In this document: positions 47,401 to 59,400 of the stretch, piece after piece
Layout of the letters: every line of letters begins with the position of its first letter
Position numbering within the stretch: the stretch's first letter is position 1
DNA from: Girardinichthys multiradiatus
Taxonomy: Eukaryota > Chordata > Actinopteri > Cyprinodontiformes > Goodeidae
DNA: 64,000 nt
Direction: 5' to 3'
NCBI RefSeq assembly: GCF_021462225.1
Contig: NC_061804.1
Coordinates: 41,231,975 to 41,295,974 of the forward strand
Notes under the pieces: model-generated
Database searches by the model: none
What the model was told of the DNA's origin: nothing
The model's input: the letters and a program-made list of their open reading frames with translations, nothing else
Program-made: the position numbers and the translations under genes

Positions 47401-50400
47401 GGATCAGGATATCACATTTATTGTGGTAATTTCTACACCAGCCCAGTACTGTTCAACCACCTTCATGACCTGGGGTTTGGAGCCAATGGGACCTTTCGGG
47501 ATACAAGAGTCGGCGTCCCAAAAACAAAAATAAATGCCCTGAACAAGAAATCTCCCCGAGGGACCATCAGGTGAATCAGAGAGGGAGTGCTCTTATTTAT
47601 CAAGTAGATGGACACGAGGGAGGTGAGTGTCTGCTCCACTCTGCAGACCGCCTTCTCAGGGGACTCTGTAAAAAGAGCATCCAAGTTTGGTGGAAAGTTT
47701 CAGAGCAGTGGAGGTGCCAATTCCGTCAGCTGTGAAGGACTGCAACCGCTTCATGGGGGGAGTTGACCTGTCTGACCAACTGATTGGCTTCTATTCCTCA
47801 CGGACAAAGAGCAGGAAGTGGTATTTGACAGTGCTGCATCACTTTGTTGACATTGCTGTAACAAGTTGCTATCTGTTGCACGGTGCATTGTGTGGCAGAC
47901 TGGAGCAGCAGCCCATGACACACCAGGGCTTCCAGGAGCAGCTGACAGCTGAGCTGTGTGGAGCACCCTCACAACAAGTCCCGGAGGCCTATCAGCAGAT
48001 CCCTGTTGCCATTGCTGAGGGGGCATCAGGCTCAAAGAAAGCTACACAGGGACGCAGAAAGTGCAGGCTGTGTGGGAAGTGCACTCCTTTCATGTGTGAG
48101 ACATGTAAAGTGCCTCTGTGTGTAATCGTGGACAGGAACTGTCACAAGGTCTCACAAGCTTCGCTGTGATAGGCTAATTTTTGACTCTGTGCCTGTGAAT
48201 ACACTGTTGTAAATATCTTATTGTAAATAGCTTTTTGATGTTCATGTTGTCTTTTTGCATTCAGCTGTTTTGTATCTTGTATCGATACAAAAAAATATCA
48301 TTTGAATTTGTGTTCATCTGTTCTAAAGTTTCAACACAGTAAAAAACAATTATATTTTGTGTTGTTTATTGCACATTTTATTGTTTGAACATGCTCTTAT
48401 GAACATATATGTGTGCTCATAGGTATCTGGCACACTTAGAGATTTGATTGCACTATTGTAAATAGTTTATTTTGATGTACATATTATCTTTTCTCAAACT
48501 GTTCACAATGTACATTTTATTTCTGTTTTTGTCTGTGTTTATAAAAATTTGAGTATTTCAAAAATGAAGTTATGGACACACTCCAAATAAATTTTCTGTG
48601 GAGGATTTTGTGCAACTTTTTTACATTACAATTTTGAGGGATACAGCTATGATATTTCTGTATTTAGGAAAATATGTGTTTTTCTGGTGGTGAATTGCAC
48701 TTTTTAGCAATTTATTTAGTAAATATGGACATACAAATTATAAAAAGTTCGGATTTAAGGGTTGTATTGATGTCTAGCATATTGAAATACTCCAAAAAAT
48801 GGCTCTACAGCATGTGAAAATGTAAAAATATGCTCTGGCAAACTTGTTCTATGGTAAGTCATTGTAACCCATGGCTGTGGTGCCAACACTGTCTAGCTAC
48901 TGTCAAAAAAATACTGGGAAAAATAAATTCCACTAGTGCAGCAAAAAAAATCTTTAACATAATAGATAAATAATTTCACAACATTTTTGTGGTGGCCTTC
49001 CTCCACTGCTTCCTCATGCAGCTCTGGCCCCCGGCCTGGTGCAAGGCTGTGGTCAGGTGGGTGGGGAGGTGGAGTGCGTCTTGTGGCTGCGCTCAGGCAG
49101 CTGGCAGGTTGCGCTCAGCCCGGGTGCTGACCAACGGCCCTTTGGGGGAAATTTGTGTTGGCGTTCATGGGGGGTGGGAGGTTCATAGAGTTGAGATTGG
49201 AATTCATTTGATGGTAGGGATTATTTCATCGTGGGGTGGCTCTGATTGGCTGGTTCGTTTGGACCGGGTGGACCCATCTTTTTGTTGTTTATTTCTTTTG
49301 TTTATTCTTTTTTTTTTTGTGCCCCCGTCTCCGGATGGGGACAAGGTCGTTGGGGGCCGGGATCAGGGCTGGGGTCATTCGAGTTCGGCCCTACTGGCCC
49401 TCGTCAGTTTGAACTGGTGGCTCGGGTGGTCTGCCTGTCTTAACCCCAGAATGAAAAGGACCACCTGCTGGGTCCAGGGCCTGGTTGCCCATCTTGAAAA
49501 TTGATACCTGGACCTGGGAGTATAGAGTGTGTATGAGGAGTGCGAGTGAGTGTATGGCATCCATTCTTGTGTGTCTTTATGCTCGATGTGTGGGTGTGAT
49601 TGTTTGTATATGTACGCATACAGGGGATGTGTTATTGTGTGTGGCTGTTTCAAGATGGTTCTTGGGCTGCCCCCTCTCCTTGATCATCTTAGGCCATCCA
49701 TCAAATCACCGTCACACTTCCTGGCGGTGGGTGGTGTCTCTGTCCATCGGTGGGTTGGTGGTTCTCAGTGTCTGGAGTTGGGTGCTTGACTGTGTGCCAC
49801 CTCATTCCCGGCAGCTGCTTGGCGGGGCCCCCAGGCTCTGTTGGGCCTTTGCTGGGGGGTGGTGTGCCCTTTGGTCTTGGGTCTCTGTGTCCATGGCTTG
49901 AACTGCTCCGACGTAGTGGGCTTGTCGCTGCAGCTCCTTTGAGCTTCTGCACTGTGGCTGCTGGGTGAGTCCCCCGGGGCTTTCCTCTGCTGCCCTGCCA
50001 TGTCTTAGAAGGAGGCATGTTGTTTTTGATGCAATTCTGTTCTAAATAGTGCATAAGCATTGGGATCAAGGGTCAGGGATATACAGTGTTCTGCTGCTTC
50101 AGGACAGGGTCCAGTAATTTTGGCATGATGTCATTGTCTTGGTCTTTTTTATACTACGATCAACTGACCATGTGGGAAAAGAATTTCACGTTTTCTGTGA
50201 GTGCTCCTAAGTAGGCAAATAATTACAATTGAAATAGGTCATGCCATAAGTTTCAAAAATCAAGCATCCTAAACTGACATGTCTGCATAGTGTAGTTTCA
50301 CATTAAGTAATGTTATTTGGTCATTACTGCGATATTTGGGTTAAATAGTTGAATCAATTCTGTAGACATGGTACATGTGTGGTATACATTGTATGTGAGA

Positions 50401-53400
50401 ACTGCGTAACTCATGTGACAACATTTTCAGATACGTCCAAACAAAAGTAAATAAATCTATGGCAGCCTTGCTTATCTAGTAATCAAATGAACGCTGTGGA
50501 ATCTTCCAAGTGATTTGGGAGCGTTATTTTACCTTCAATTAAATGAAAAGCAGATTTGCAATAGTGTGATGGTTATCATAGAGACTTACCTCTACAATCC
50601 CAGGGGAGATGACAGCCAATATGAGGTAGAGCCAAATGTAGGCAAAGATACTCCAGAAAGCTGTAATGAAAAACACTCGCAGGTGTTTGATCTTTCGAGA
50701 CTTTCCGTCAGGAATTACTGACACACACAGACCAATTATCACAAGCATATTAAAGGCTGCACTCCCCACAATAGTGCCTGGGCCGAGCTCCCCAGCATTG
50801 AAGTTGTGTCCACACACCTGAAAGGGGAAACAGGAATAGAATTTACTCAACACAGAACTTCTTTTAAACCATGTAAGTAGTGTAAGCATGAACTGTTAAG
50901 TGGTTTTAATGTTTTACAACTAATTTCATATAGATTATCTATAAGATTCACTTTTATTTATCCAATTCATCCTAGTTTAAATTATGAGAGAACATTTCTT
51001 GCTCTTTATTGTAGACTGCACTTTTACAGTAAAAGGCAACAGTTTTTACATGTATTTCTAGCTGATGAGAAAAAGTACCTCGATAACTGAGAGCAGGATC
51101 TCTGGTGCGGAGGAGCCCAGGGCCATAAGTGTCAGATTCGACACAGTCTCATTCCAGATCCGTACGGTTTTCACTGTAGTTTCTCCATTAGGTTTGGTAA
51201 TGGTCACCTCCTTCTCCTTAGAAGTGACAATTCTTACAATGTAATCAGTGTCATCATGTCATTTGTGAGTTGGTTATTAAATTGGTTTATTGCTGTACTG
51301 TGAACAGATTTCTTCAATATTCACTTTTCTGTCACAGGTAAATGTTTCAGAACATCAAAAATTTTAGGCCCATCTATAAGAAGAAGAAAGGACTAATCAA
51401 ACAACATCCCCCTGCATTCACAGTATTGCCGGACATTGCACTGACGTCACTGACATATGTAACAGTCGGTGCACAGACAGAAACTTTGCATTTTGATCGG
51501 CCCACTGTGTAAGGCAGCGCATGTTCTTGTGTGAACGTCTTAAGCTTGCTGGTTGAGTAAAAGACTTTGAACCTTCAAAGAAGAAGCTTAAAAGTAAGCT
51601 TAAGGATCACTGCCTGTGTATCCAGTGATCATTACAGCCAAAAACTGAAACTTGCTGGTTGCGGTCTCAGCCCTGTAGAATCTAAGCATAGATTCTGCAA
51701 AAAGAGACAGGATGTCTCTATTTATGTCAACAAAATGGTTTTCCTTTATTGCCAAAGAGAAGATGGTACTGGGACCGTGGCTCCGGGAGCCAACCAGATG
51801 CTGACCGAGTGCAACTGCTGTTTGCCACAATTTTCTGAGAACACCACCAAGTGTTGTCTCATAGTAAGAGGCTTGTGTCTAGGCAGAGATAAATTAGTTT
51901 AAGATAGAACAATTTAGATATTGTTTCATTTTGTTTGTTTGATGTGCTTTAAACTGTTGTGTGCAGGCTGATGAGTTGAAGCTCTCCGCCATTTCTTTCG
52001 AATATTGATTATTTATTGTGTGTTTATTTTTGCTTTGTGCTTAACTGGTTGAGTTCATAGCAGGCATGTGTCCTTTTGTCTGGTCTTTACTGCTAGTTGC
52101 AGCCATTGAATCATTGTTCCGTTGTTCTAATTTGGCACCAGCTTTCCATGTGGCATAACCTAGTCATATTATCCACTATCCGGTACACCCTCCTCTTAAG
52201 GGCAAAACAAAGTCGCACATACTTGACTCCAGGGATGCCGGACATGTCCGCACAAAGCGCGTGTATACAGCCGCCACAGAATAAACTGCTTGGCGGAAAA
52301 AAGTCTCCACATGAAACTGTTTTATATGTGACACACTCCTCTAAGCAACCGGCTGCGAGTATGCGCAGAGTCACGGTCACTCTCTGCCTCGCACTGACAG
52401 GTCTATTCTTCTTCTTCGTCCCTAGTGTGGTTTAATGGCATTTAACACAACCTTCTTGTCTTTTTGCTTTTCCAAACCTACACGGCAAATTAGTTCTGCC
52501 TCCCCATCCAATGATGCCATAGCAGAAATGCAGGAATTTGTCACCAGAAATATAGGAAATTGGTATTCTCGACTATGAAGCCGCGGACAGTGCGCACGGA
52601 GTCTGCACTGCTCACAGTACGTCCAACTATGTTCTGCCCTTCAGTTTTATCCACTAGATTACTTGCTAGTTTGCTTATTTTCACACACTTGCTCCTACAC
52701 ACACACACACACACACACGCACACACTCTTTTTCTCTGTCTCCCGCAGCCCTCCCATATCTGCCCTGCTTCAGCTCTGTGTCTTGTCTTTTTTGGAGCCT
52801 CTTTTTGCATATCTTCCAAATTCTTCCAAAATATGGATTTGGTCAGCTGGTCTCTCAATGCAATTGATCAAATTTTCTCGACGAGAAGACAGGGGTCGGG
52901 AGAGCCCACTTGCCCAGACAGCACATTTTTCTCCGGATACACAATGGACTCCTGGCAGAAGTGGAGGATTGTGTGTCTGTCGATAATGTCAGTCGAGGAT
53001 GTGGAAGATGTGTATATAATTGGATGTTATGTTTGATGTCAGAATTTCTGCTTTTTGGAGTCAGCGGTTACCTGGCATATCGAGAAATTCGGAGAATGTC
53101 AGCAGCTGTTCTGGCCATTGTAAGGCTGCCTGTCATGTGTGATGGGATCTTCAGAGCGATCAACACTCAGACTGAGATGTTACGTGAGCTGAATCGCAGA
53201 CTGGATGTGATCCTTACACAGGATCGCAGGCAGGTTGCGGTTCCTGGACTCAGGAGTGAAATGGGATAAATCTTGGAGAAAGTTGTTCACTCGGATCTGG
53301 CGAAAGACCAGGAATTTGGCTGTTTGAATTCGCCTTTGAGAAGCACCAGCGAGACTCTCAAGGCTGATGGAAAATTAAGAGTCAGCCTAACCCAAATAAT

Positions 53401-56400
53401 TATTGTTTTACTGAATCTGGCTCCCCTGCATGGCCTTGATGGCTGGCTATCTTCAACTTCTCCTGGAAGTTATGTAAACATAACGCTCTGCTCCCTCTGC
53501 CCCCTCCCTTCCCTGAGGACATCTGTGGACCTGCTCAGAACTTTGTGGCCGGTTGATGAACATTTCAACGTACCATCAAGGACAATGGCCTTTGTGACAG
53601 TGCTTCATGGACTTACTTGCACACACTCACTTGCACACACACACATGCTCAAGATAAACATATGCACCCACTCACACCACCTTCACCGTTCCCGGCATGA
53701 TGTTGTTTTGTCAACTTGTTGCTTCTATGTGCTGAGGTTTTTTGCAATCTCAAACTGTATCCTGCTAAGGATAAAGTGTGAAATGTGATTTGTTTTCCTC
53801 TACTTACCTAATGTGGCTTCTTTTCTCATCTAGCAAGGGCAGCGCCAGTGAGTGGGCAGCAAAGCCTCGGTGACCCGTCCCCCCCTTGTCTTGTGTCATG
53901 ATGTATGTTTGGATGGGTTGTACTGGAATTCTAATTTCCCCTCGGGGATCAATAAAGTATCTTTGAATTGAATAGAATTGAATAAATTACACCAAAAGTA
54001 GTTTTCCCATTTCTCGGGTGGTTAGAGCAGTGGCAGGCATGTGAATTTCACAGTTTAACAATCCAAACAGCATCCAGCCGGCTCTCCTCCAAAACAAAAC
54101 AAAAAGCATACTGCAGCCTGGCCATAATCAACACTCCTCTCTGGATCGATCAGTCCCGAGCTGAAGGCTACTTTGCTATAATCTTCCAACACCATAAATC
54201 TTTTTGCCTTTTCAACAAAATACTTGTCTTTAACTACTGCAGTAACTCCACACACGCCATGCATCACTGTCTTCACACTCATACAGGTGCATCACCAGCC
54301 TAATTTAAAAGGAGTCAGTTCCACCCTCCCACTGGTGAACCATCAACAGGTGTCAATAATTTATAAAACAAGGCCTTGGGAAGATGGCAGCAAATTTGTG
54401 TGCATGTAACACACAAATTTATGTTATCATCATTCAGTTGTCTTATCTTTTCCTGTGCTTGGTAGTTTAGTTGAATATTGTGGAGACTGGCTCCCTGGTT
54501 TAACGCTGCATACTTTGAAGCACAATGTTAGAAAACTGGAAAGAAAATGGCGCTCTACAAACCTAGAAGACTCCTACATAATCTGAAAAAATAGTCAACT
54601 GTTGTATAAAAAGGCACTAAGGGAACCATCCATTCTCTTAGCTCTCAGCAGAAATGACTTTATGGGATTCTTGGTTCTATTAAAAATCATTGGCATACTC
54701 CCAAGCATGATTACTTCATCCTCAGCAAGTGAGACAGGTTGGAAGTAACTGTAGAACCTGATCTGTGTTTGGACTGGAGCTTCCTGCGTTATCAAAAATA
54801 TTTGCTTCATCTAAACCTTCAACTTGTATGTTAGACCCAATCCCAACCAAATTATTTAAGTAAGTGCTCTCTTTGATTACCTGCGCCATTTTAGATATGA
54901 TTAATGTATCCTTAGTAAATGGATATGTACCACTTTTAGATAGCTGTAACTAAACCTTTACTTAAGAAACCTTTGCTTGATCAAGATGATTTTCTAAATT
55001 ACAGACCTATTTCCAATCTTCCGCTTTGATCTAAAATTCTTGAGAAAATGGTTGCTAATCCAGTGTGTGAGCACTTACACAGCAATGATCTGTTTGAAGA
55101 GTTTCAGTCAGGTTTCAGGGCTCATCATAGCACAGAAACAGCACTAGTGAACGTTACTAATGATATTCAAATGGCCTCAGATCATGGACTTGCTGCATAC
55201 TTTGTGTCTGTACTCTCAGTGCTGCATTTAATACAGTCGTTCACAATATTCTCTTAGAAAGGCTGGAACATGCTGTAGGGATCAGGGGAACAGCACTAGG
55301 CTGGTTTAAATCTTATTTGTCTGATATATTCCAGTTTATTCATGTAAATGATAAATCATCTTTAAATTCCAGGGTTAATTGTGGAGCACCACAGGGATCA
55401 GTGCTTGGGCCAATTCTCTTCACTATACAGGTCCTTCTCAAAATATTAGCATATTGTGATAAAGTTCATTATTTTCCATAATGTAATGATGAAAATTTAA
55501 CATTCATATATTTTAGATTCATTGCACACTAACTGAAATATTTCAGGTCTTTTATTGTCTTAATACGGATGATTTTGGCATACAGCTCATGAAAACCCAA
55601 AATTCCTATCTCACAAAATTAGCATATCAGTAAAAGGGTCTCTAAACGAGCTATGAACCTAATCATCTGAATCAACGAGTTAACTTTAAACAACTGCAAA
55701 AGATTCCTGAGGCCTTTAAAACTCCCAGCCTGGTTCATCACTCAAAACCCCAATCATGGGTAAGACTGCCGACCTGACTGCTGTCCAGAAGGCCACTATT
55801 GACACCCTCAAGCAAGAGGGTAAGACACAGAAAGAAATTTCTGAACAAATAGGCTGTTCCCAGAGTGCTGTATCAAGGCACCTCAGTGGGAAGTCTGTGG
55901 GAAGAAAAAAGTGTGGCAGAAAACGCTGCACAACGAGAAGAGGTGACCGGATCCTGAGGAAGATTGTGGAGAAGGGCCGATTCCAGACCTTGGGGGACCT
56001 GCGGAAGCAGTGGACTGAGTCTGGAGTAGAAACATCCAGAGCCACCGTGCACAGGCGTGTGCAGGAAATGGGCTACAGGTGCCGCATTCCCCAGGTCAAG
56101 CCACTTTTGAACCAGAAACAGCAGCAGAAACGCCTGACCTGGGCTACAGAGAAGCAGCACTGGACTGTTGCTCAGTGGTCCAAAGTACTTTTTTCGGATG
56201 AAAGCAAATTCTGCATGTCATTTGGAAATCAAAGTGCCAGAGTCTGGAGGAAGACTGGGGAGAAGGAATAGCCAAAATGCCAGAGGTCCAGTGTCAAGTA
56301 CCCACAGTCAGTGATGGTCTGGGGTGCCGTGTCAGCTGCTGGTGTTGGTCCACTGTGTTTTATCAAGGGCAGGGTCAATGCAGCTAGCTATCAGGAGATT

Positions 56401-59400
56401 TTGGAGCACTTCATGCTTCCATCTGCTGAAAAGCTTTATGGAGATGAAGATTTCATTTTTCAGCATGACCTGGCACCTGCTCACAGTGCCAAAACCACTG
56501 GTTAATGGTTTACTGACCATGGTATCACTGTGCTCAATTGGCCTGCCAACTCTCCTGACCTGAACCCCATAGAGAATCTGTGGGATATTGTGAAGAGAAC
56601 GTTGAGAGACTCAAGACCCAACACTCTGGATGAGCTAAAGGCCGCTATCGAAGCATCCTGGGCCTCCATAAGACCTCAGCAGTGCCACAGGCTGATTGCC
56701 TCCATGCCACGCCGCATTGAAGCAGTCATTTCTGCAAAAGGATTCCCAACCAAGTATTGAGTGCATAACTGTACATGATTATTTGAAGGTTGACGTTTTT
56801 TGTATTAAAAACACTTTTCTTTTATTGGTTGGATGAAATATGCTAATTTTGTGAGAAAGGAATTTTGGGTTTTCATGAGCTGTATGCCAAAATCATCCGT
56901 ATTAAGACAATAAAAGACCTGAAATATTTCAGTTAGTATGCAATGAATCTAAAATATATGAATGTTAAATTTTCATCATTACATTATGGAAAATAATGAA
57001 CTTTATCACAATATGCTAATATTTTGAGAAGGACCTGTACATATGCTTCCAATGGGACGATAATCAGGCAGCATGGGATACATTTTCACTGTTATGCTGG
57101 CAATGCTCAGCTTTATTTATCCATAAATTATGATGAACCCAACCAGTTAAATAGACTACAAGCATGTCTTGAAGACATAAAAACTTGGATGACTTTAAAT
57201 GTTTTGCTTCTAAATTCAGACAAGACAGAAGTTGTCTTTGGACCGGAGTCTTTAAAAAAGAAACTACTTAGTCAATCACTTAACCTGGATTTCATTAAAT
57301 TGACCTCCGATAATAAAGTAAAAACCCTTGGTGTTAATTTTTGATCAGGACATGTCATTTAAATCCCATATTAAACAGGTTTCTAGGATTTCCTTCTTTC
57401 ACCTCAGGAACATTGCCAAACTTAGAAATATCCTATCCAGGAGTGACGCTGAAAAACTAGTCTACGCATTTGTTACTTCAAGGCTGGACTATTGTAATTC
57501 TTTACTATCAGGATGTCCACAAAATGCAGTTAAATATCTTCAACTAATCCAAAATGCTGCTGCAAGAGTTCTGATGAAAGTTAAAAAGAGAGATCATATT
57601 TCTCCTATTTTAGCTTCTCTTCATTGGCTCCCTGTTAAATCCAGAATATAATTTAAAATTATCCTTCTCACATATAAAGCTCTTAATGATTTAGCTCCAT
57701 CATACATCAGAGATGTGATTGTTCCATATGTTCCTAACAGAGCACTTCGTTCTCAGACTGCAGGTTTACTGGTGGTTCCTAGAGTCTCTAGAAGTAGAAT
57801 GGGAGGCAGATCCTTTAGTTATCAGGCTCCTCTCCTGTGGAACCAGCTCCCAGTTTTAGTCCGTGAGGCAGACACTCTGTCTACTTTTAAGACTAGGCTT
57901 AAAACTTTCCTTTTTAATAAAGCTTATAGGTAGAGTGGCTTTGGTTATCCTGAGCTATCTCTGTAGTTATGCTGCGATAGGCTTAGGCTGCTGGAGGACA
58001 TAATGACTACTTTCACTCTCTTTGCTACATTCTCACACTACTCTCCAATTTTGCATTATTTGCTGTTATTTCAGCTTCTAACTTTATGTTCTCTCTCTCT
58101 GTTTTTTCTCTTTCTAGAAGCTACCGCTGACCTGGCTCTGTGTTTGGCTGTGGCACCTTCCTGGAGGAGGACATCGGCTGAGCTGCTGCTGCCAACAACT
58201 TAATGCTCACCCTCTACCGATGATCCACTTGGCCCTGTCTTTCAGTGTTTAACCCTGTCTCTTTCCTAGACATAGCTACTGACTGAGCTTCTACTCTACT
58301 ATATGTGCTCTCTTTCATACACTAAACTTGATAACTGGCTCAGAGTTCATCTGCTTAGCTGTCTTTCTCTCCTAGAGAATGCCTACAAGCATTAATGTTC
58401 CACTTTTCTTTCCCATAGAAAGTACTATTGGATCAGTGCTTCTTTGTTCTTTTTGTGTCTCTGCTCTGTTCTCTCAAACCCCCAGTTGGTCGTGGCAGAT
58501 GGCCCCTCACACTGAGCCTGGTTCTGCTGCAGGTTTCTTCCTGTTAAAAGGGAGTTTGACTCTCCACTCTTGCTACATGCATGCTCAGTATGAGGGTTTG
58601 CTGCAAATTCAATGCAAGCGACTGTCACTGTCACTACATCCTCATCCAGGAGGAGGGAATGCTGCAAGTCACTGACTCGATGCAATCTGCTGGGTTTTCT
58701 TAGATAGAACATGTTTTAACTAATTTGAATAATAAACTGAATCTGACTGCACTGTTTGATAGTTAGGAATAATAATTGATGGAATGTATGCACCCGACTT
58801 GAAATCTGTATGATTTGATTGAATTGACTTTGTAAAGTACCATTGAGACGCCATGCGTTGTGAATTGGCGCTATTTAAATAAATTGAATTAAACTCAATT
58901 GAATATTGCTAACGTAGTTACATTATATACAATATTGTGTTACTACATTATCATGTTTAGGAGAGAAGTTGTTTGTGTGCAATCTGTATATGTGTGGAGG
59001 CCTTGCTCTTTGAGAAAACCAATGCATGAATTCACTCCTTCATAAATTGTTTTATTTCCACCTTATAGAACAATACCTGACAGAGACTGAACATTGGCTA
59101 ATGATTCCTGATAAGTTGCTGCCTCAACTTTTAGTATTGACTAAAAAGGAAAATATTCTAACATTTTTAATAATTTTGTTTATATTTAATTATACATTAT
59201 AATTATTAAGAGTTGCTGATAGCCAAACCAATCATTGTCACACTACAGATTTTACCTGGTTAAATACAAAAAGCAGTTTCAAATGATGATTTAATTTATT
59301 GATAATGAAGGTACCTATAGCAACCTGGTCTCATGTCAAAAGGTAATAGCTCCCCTGGTTAAATAAAAATTAAACACTAACTAACCACCTGTTTTGGAAA

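Larger units (their letters stand above)
45010..48600 (+). mobile_element. piggyBac-type transposon, disrupted
   Basis: The left end is TTAA (45006-45009) followed by CCCTTTATGACC, as in piggyBac elements. An 18-base perfect palindrome (45025-45042, GGGAGCGCCGGCGCTCCC) lies 15 bases in. Transposase remnants run from 45531 to 48169, interrupted by a LINE fragment. The right terminal repeat was not found, so the 48600 end is approximate, based on the end of the non-coding AT-rich tail. Confidence 0.6.
34236..50589 (-). other. slc8a2: slc8a2 intron 3, 16.4 kb, largest intron
   Basis: Almost entirely mobile or repetitive DNA: a foldback element, two SINEs, an unclassified AT-rich repeat, a tandemly organised repeat with L2 and Rex1-like LINEs nested in it, a piggyBac with its own LINE insert, and a G-rich unclassified block. 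No host exon is seen within it. Confidence 0.75.
54480..57930 (+). pseudogene. L2 reverse transcriptase pseudogene (split by Tc1)
   Basis: Left of the Tc1: [32 protein letters not shown] and [17 protein letters not shown], with frame breaks near 55230-55260. Right of it: [20 protein letters not shown], where the catalytic Y-A-D-D is [20 protein letters not shown], then [49 protein letters not shown], stop, and [20 protein letters not shown] to FLFNKAYR at 57930. The element is dead through the insertion, the active-site changes, frameshifts and a stop. Confidence 0.8.
54480..58890 (+). mobile_element. L2-type LINE with 3' UTR, interrupted by Tc1
   Basis: A decayed 5' region with fragments of a reverse transcriptase (54480-55427), a Tc1 insertion (55428-57037), the rest of the reverse transcriptase (57038-57930) and a 3' UTR of about 0.9 kb ending GCGCTATTTAAATAAATTGA (58890). 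This is the source-type copy for all L2 tail fragments listed in the window. Confidence 0.8.

Noticed and set aside
48989..50069. Several long open frames in the G/T-rich block
   Set aside because: Overlap on both strands, explained by base composition; no domain or codon signal.
51567..52435. Open frames of 111 and 112 codons in slc8a2 intron 1
   Set aside because: No motif and no splice context; both strands are open, as expected by chance.
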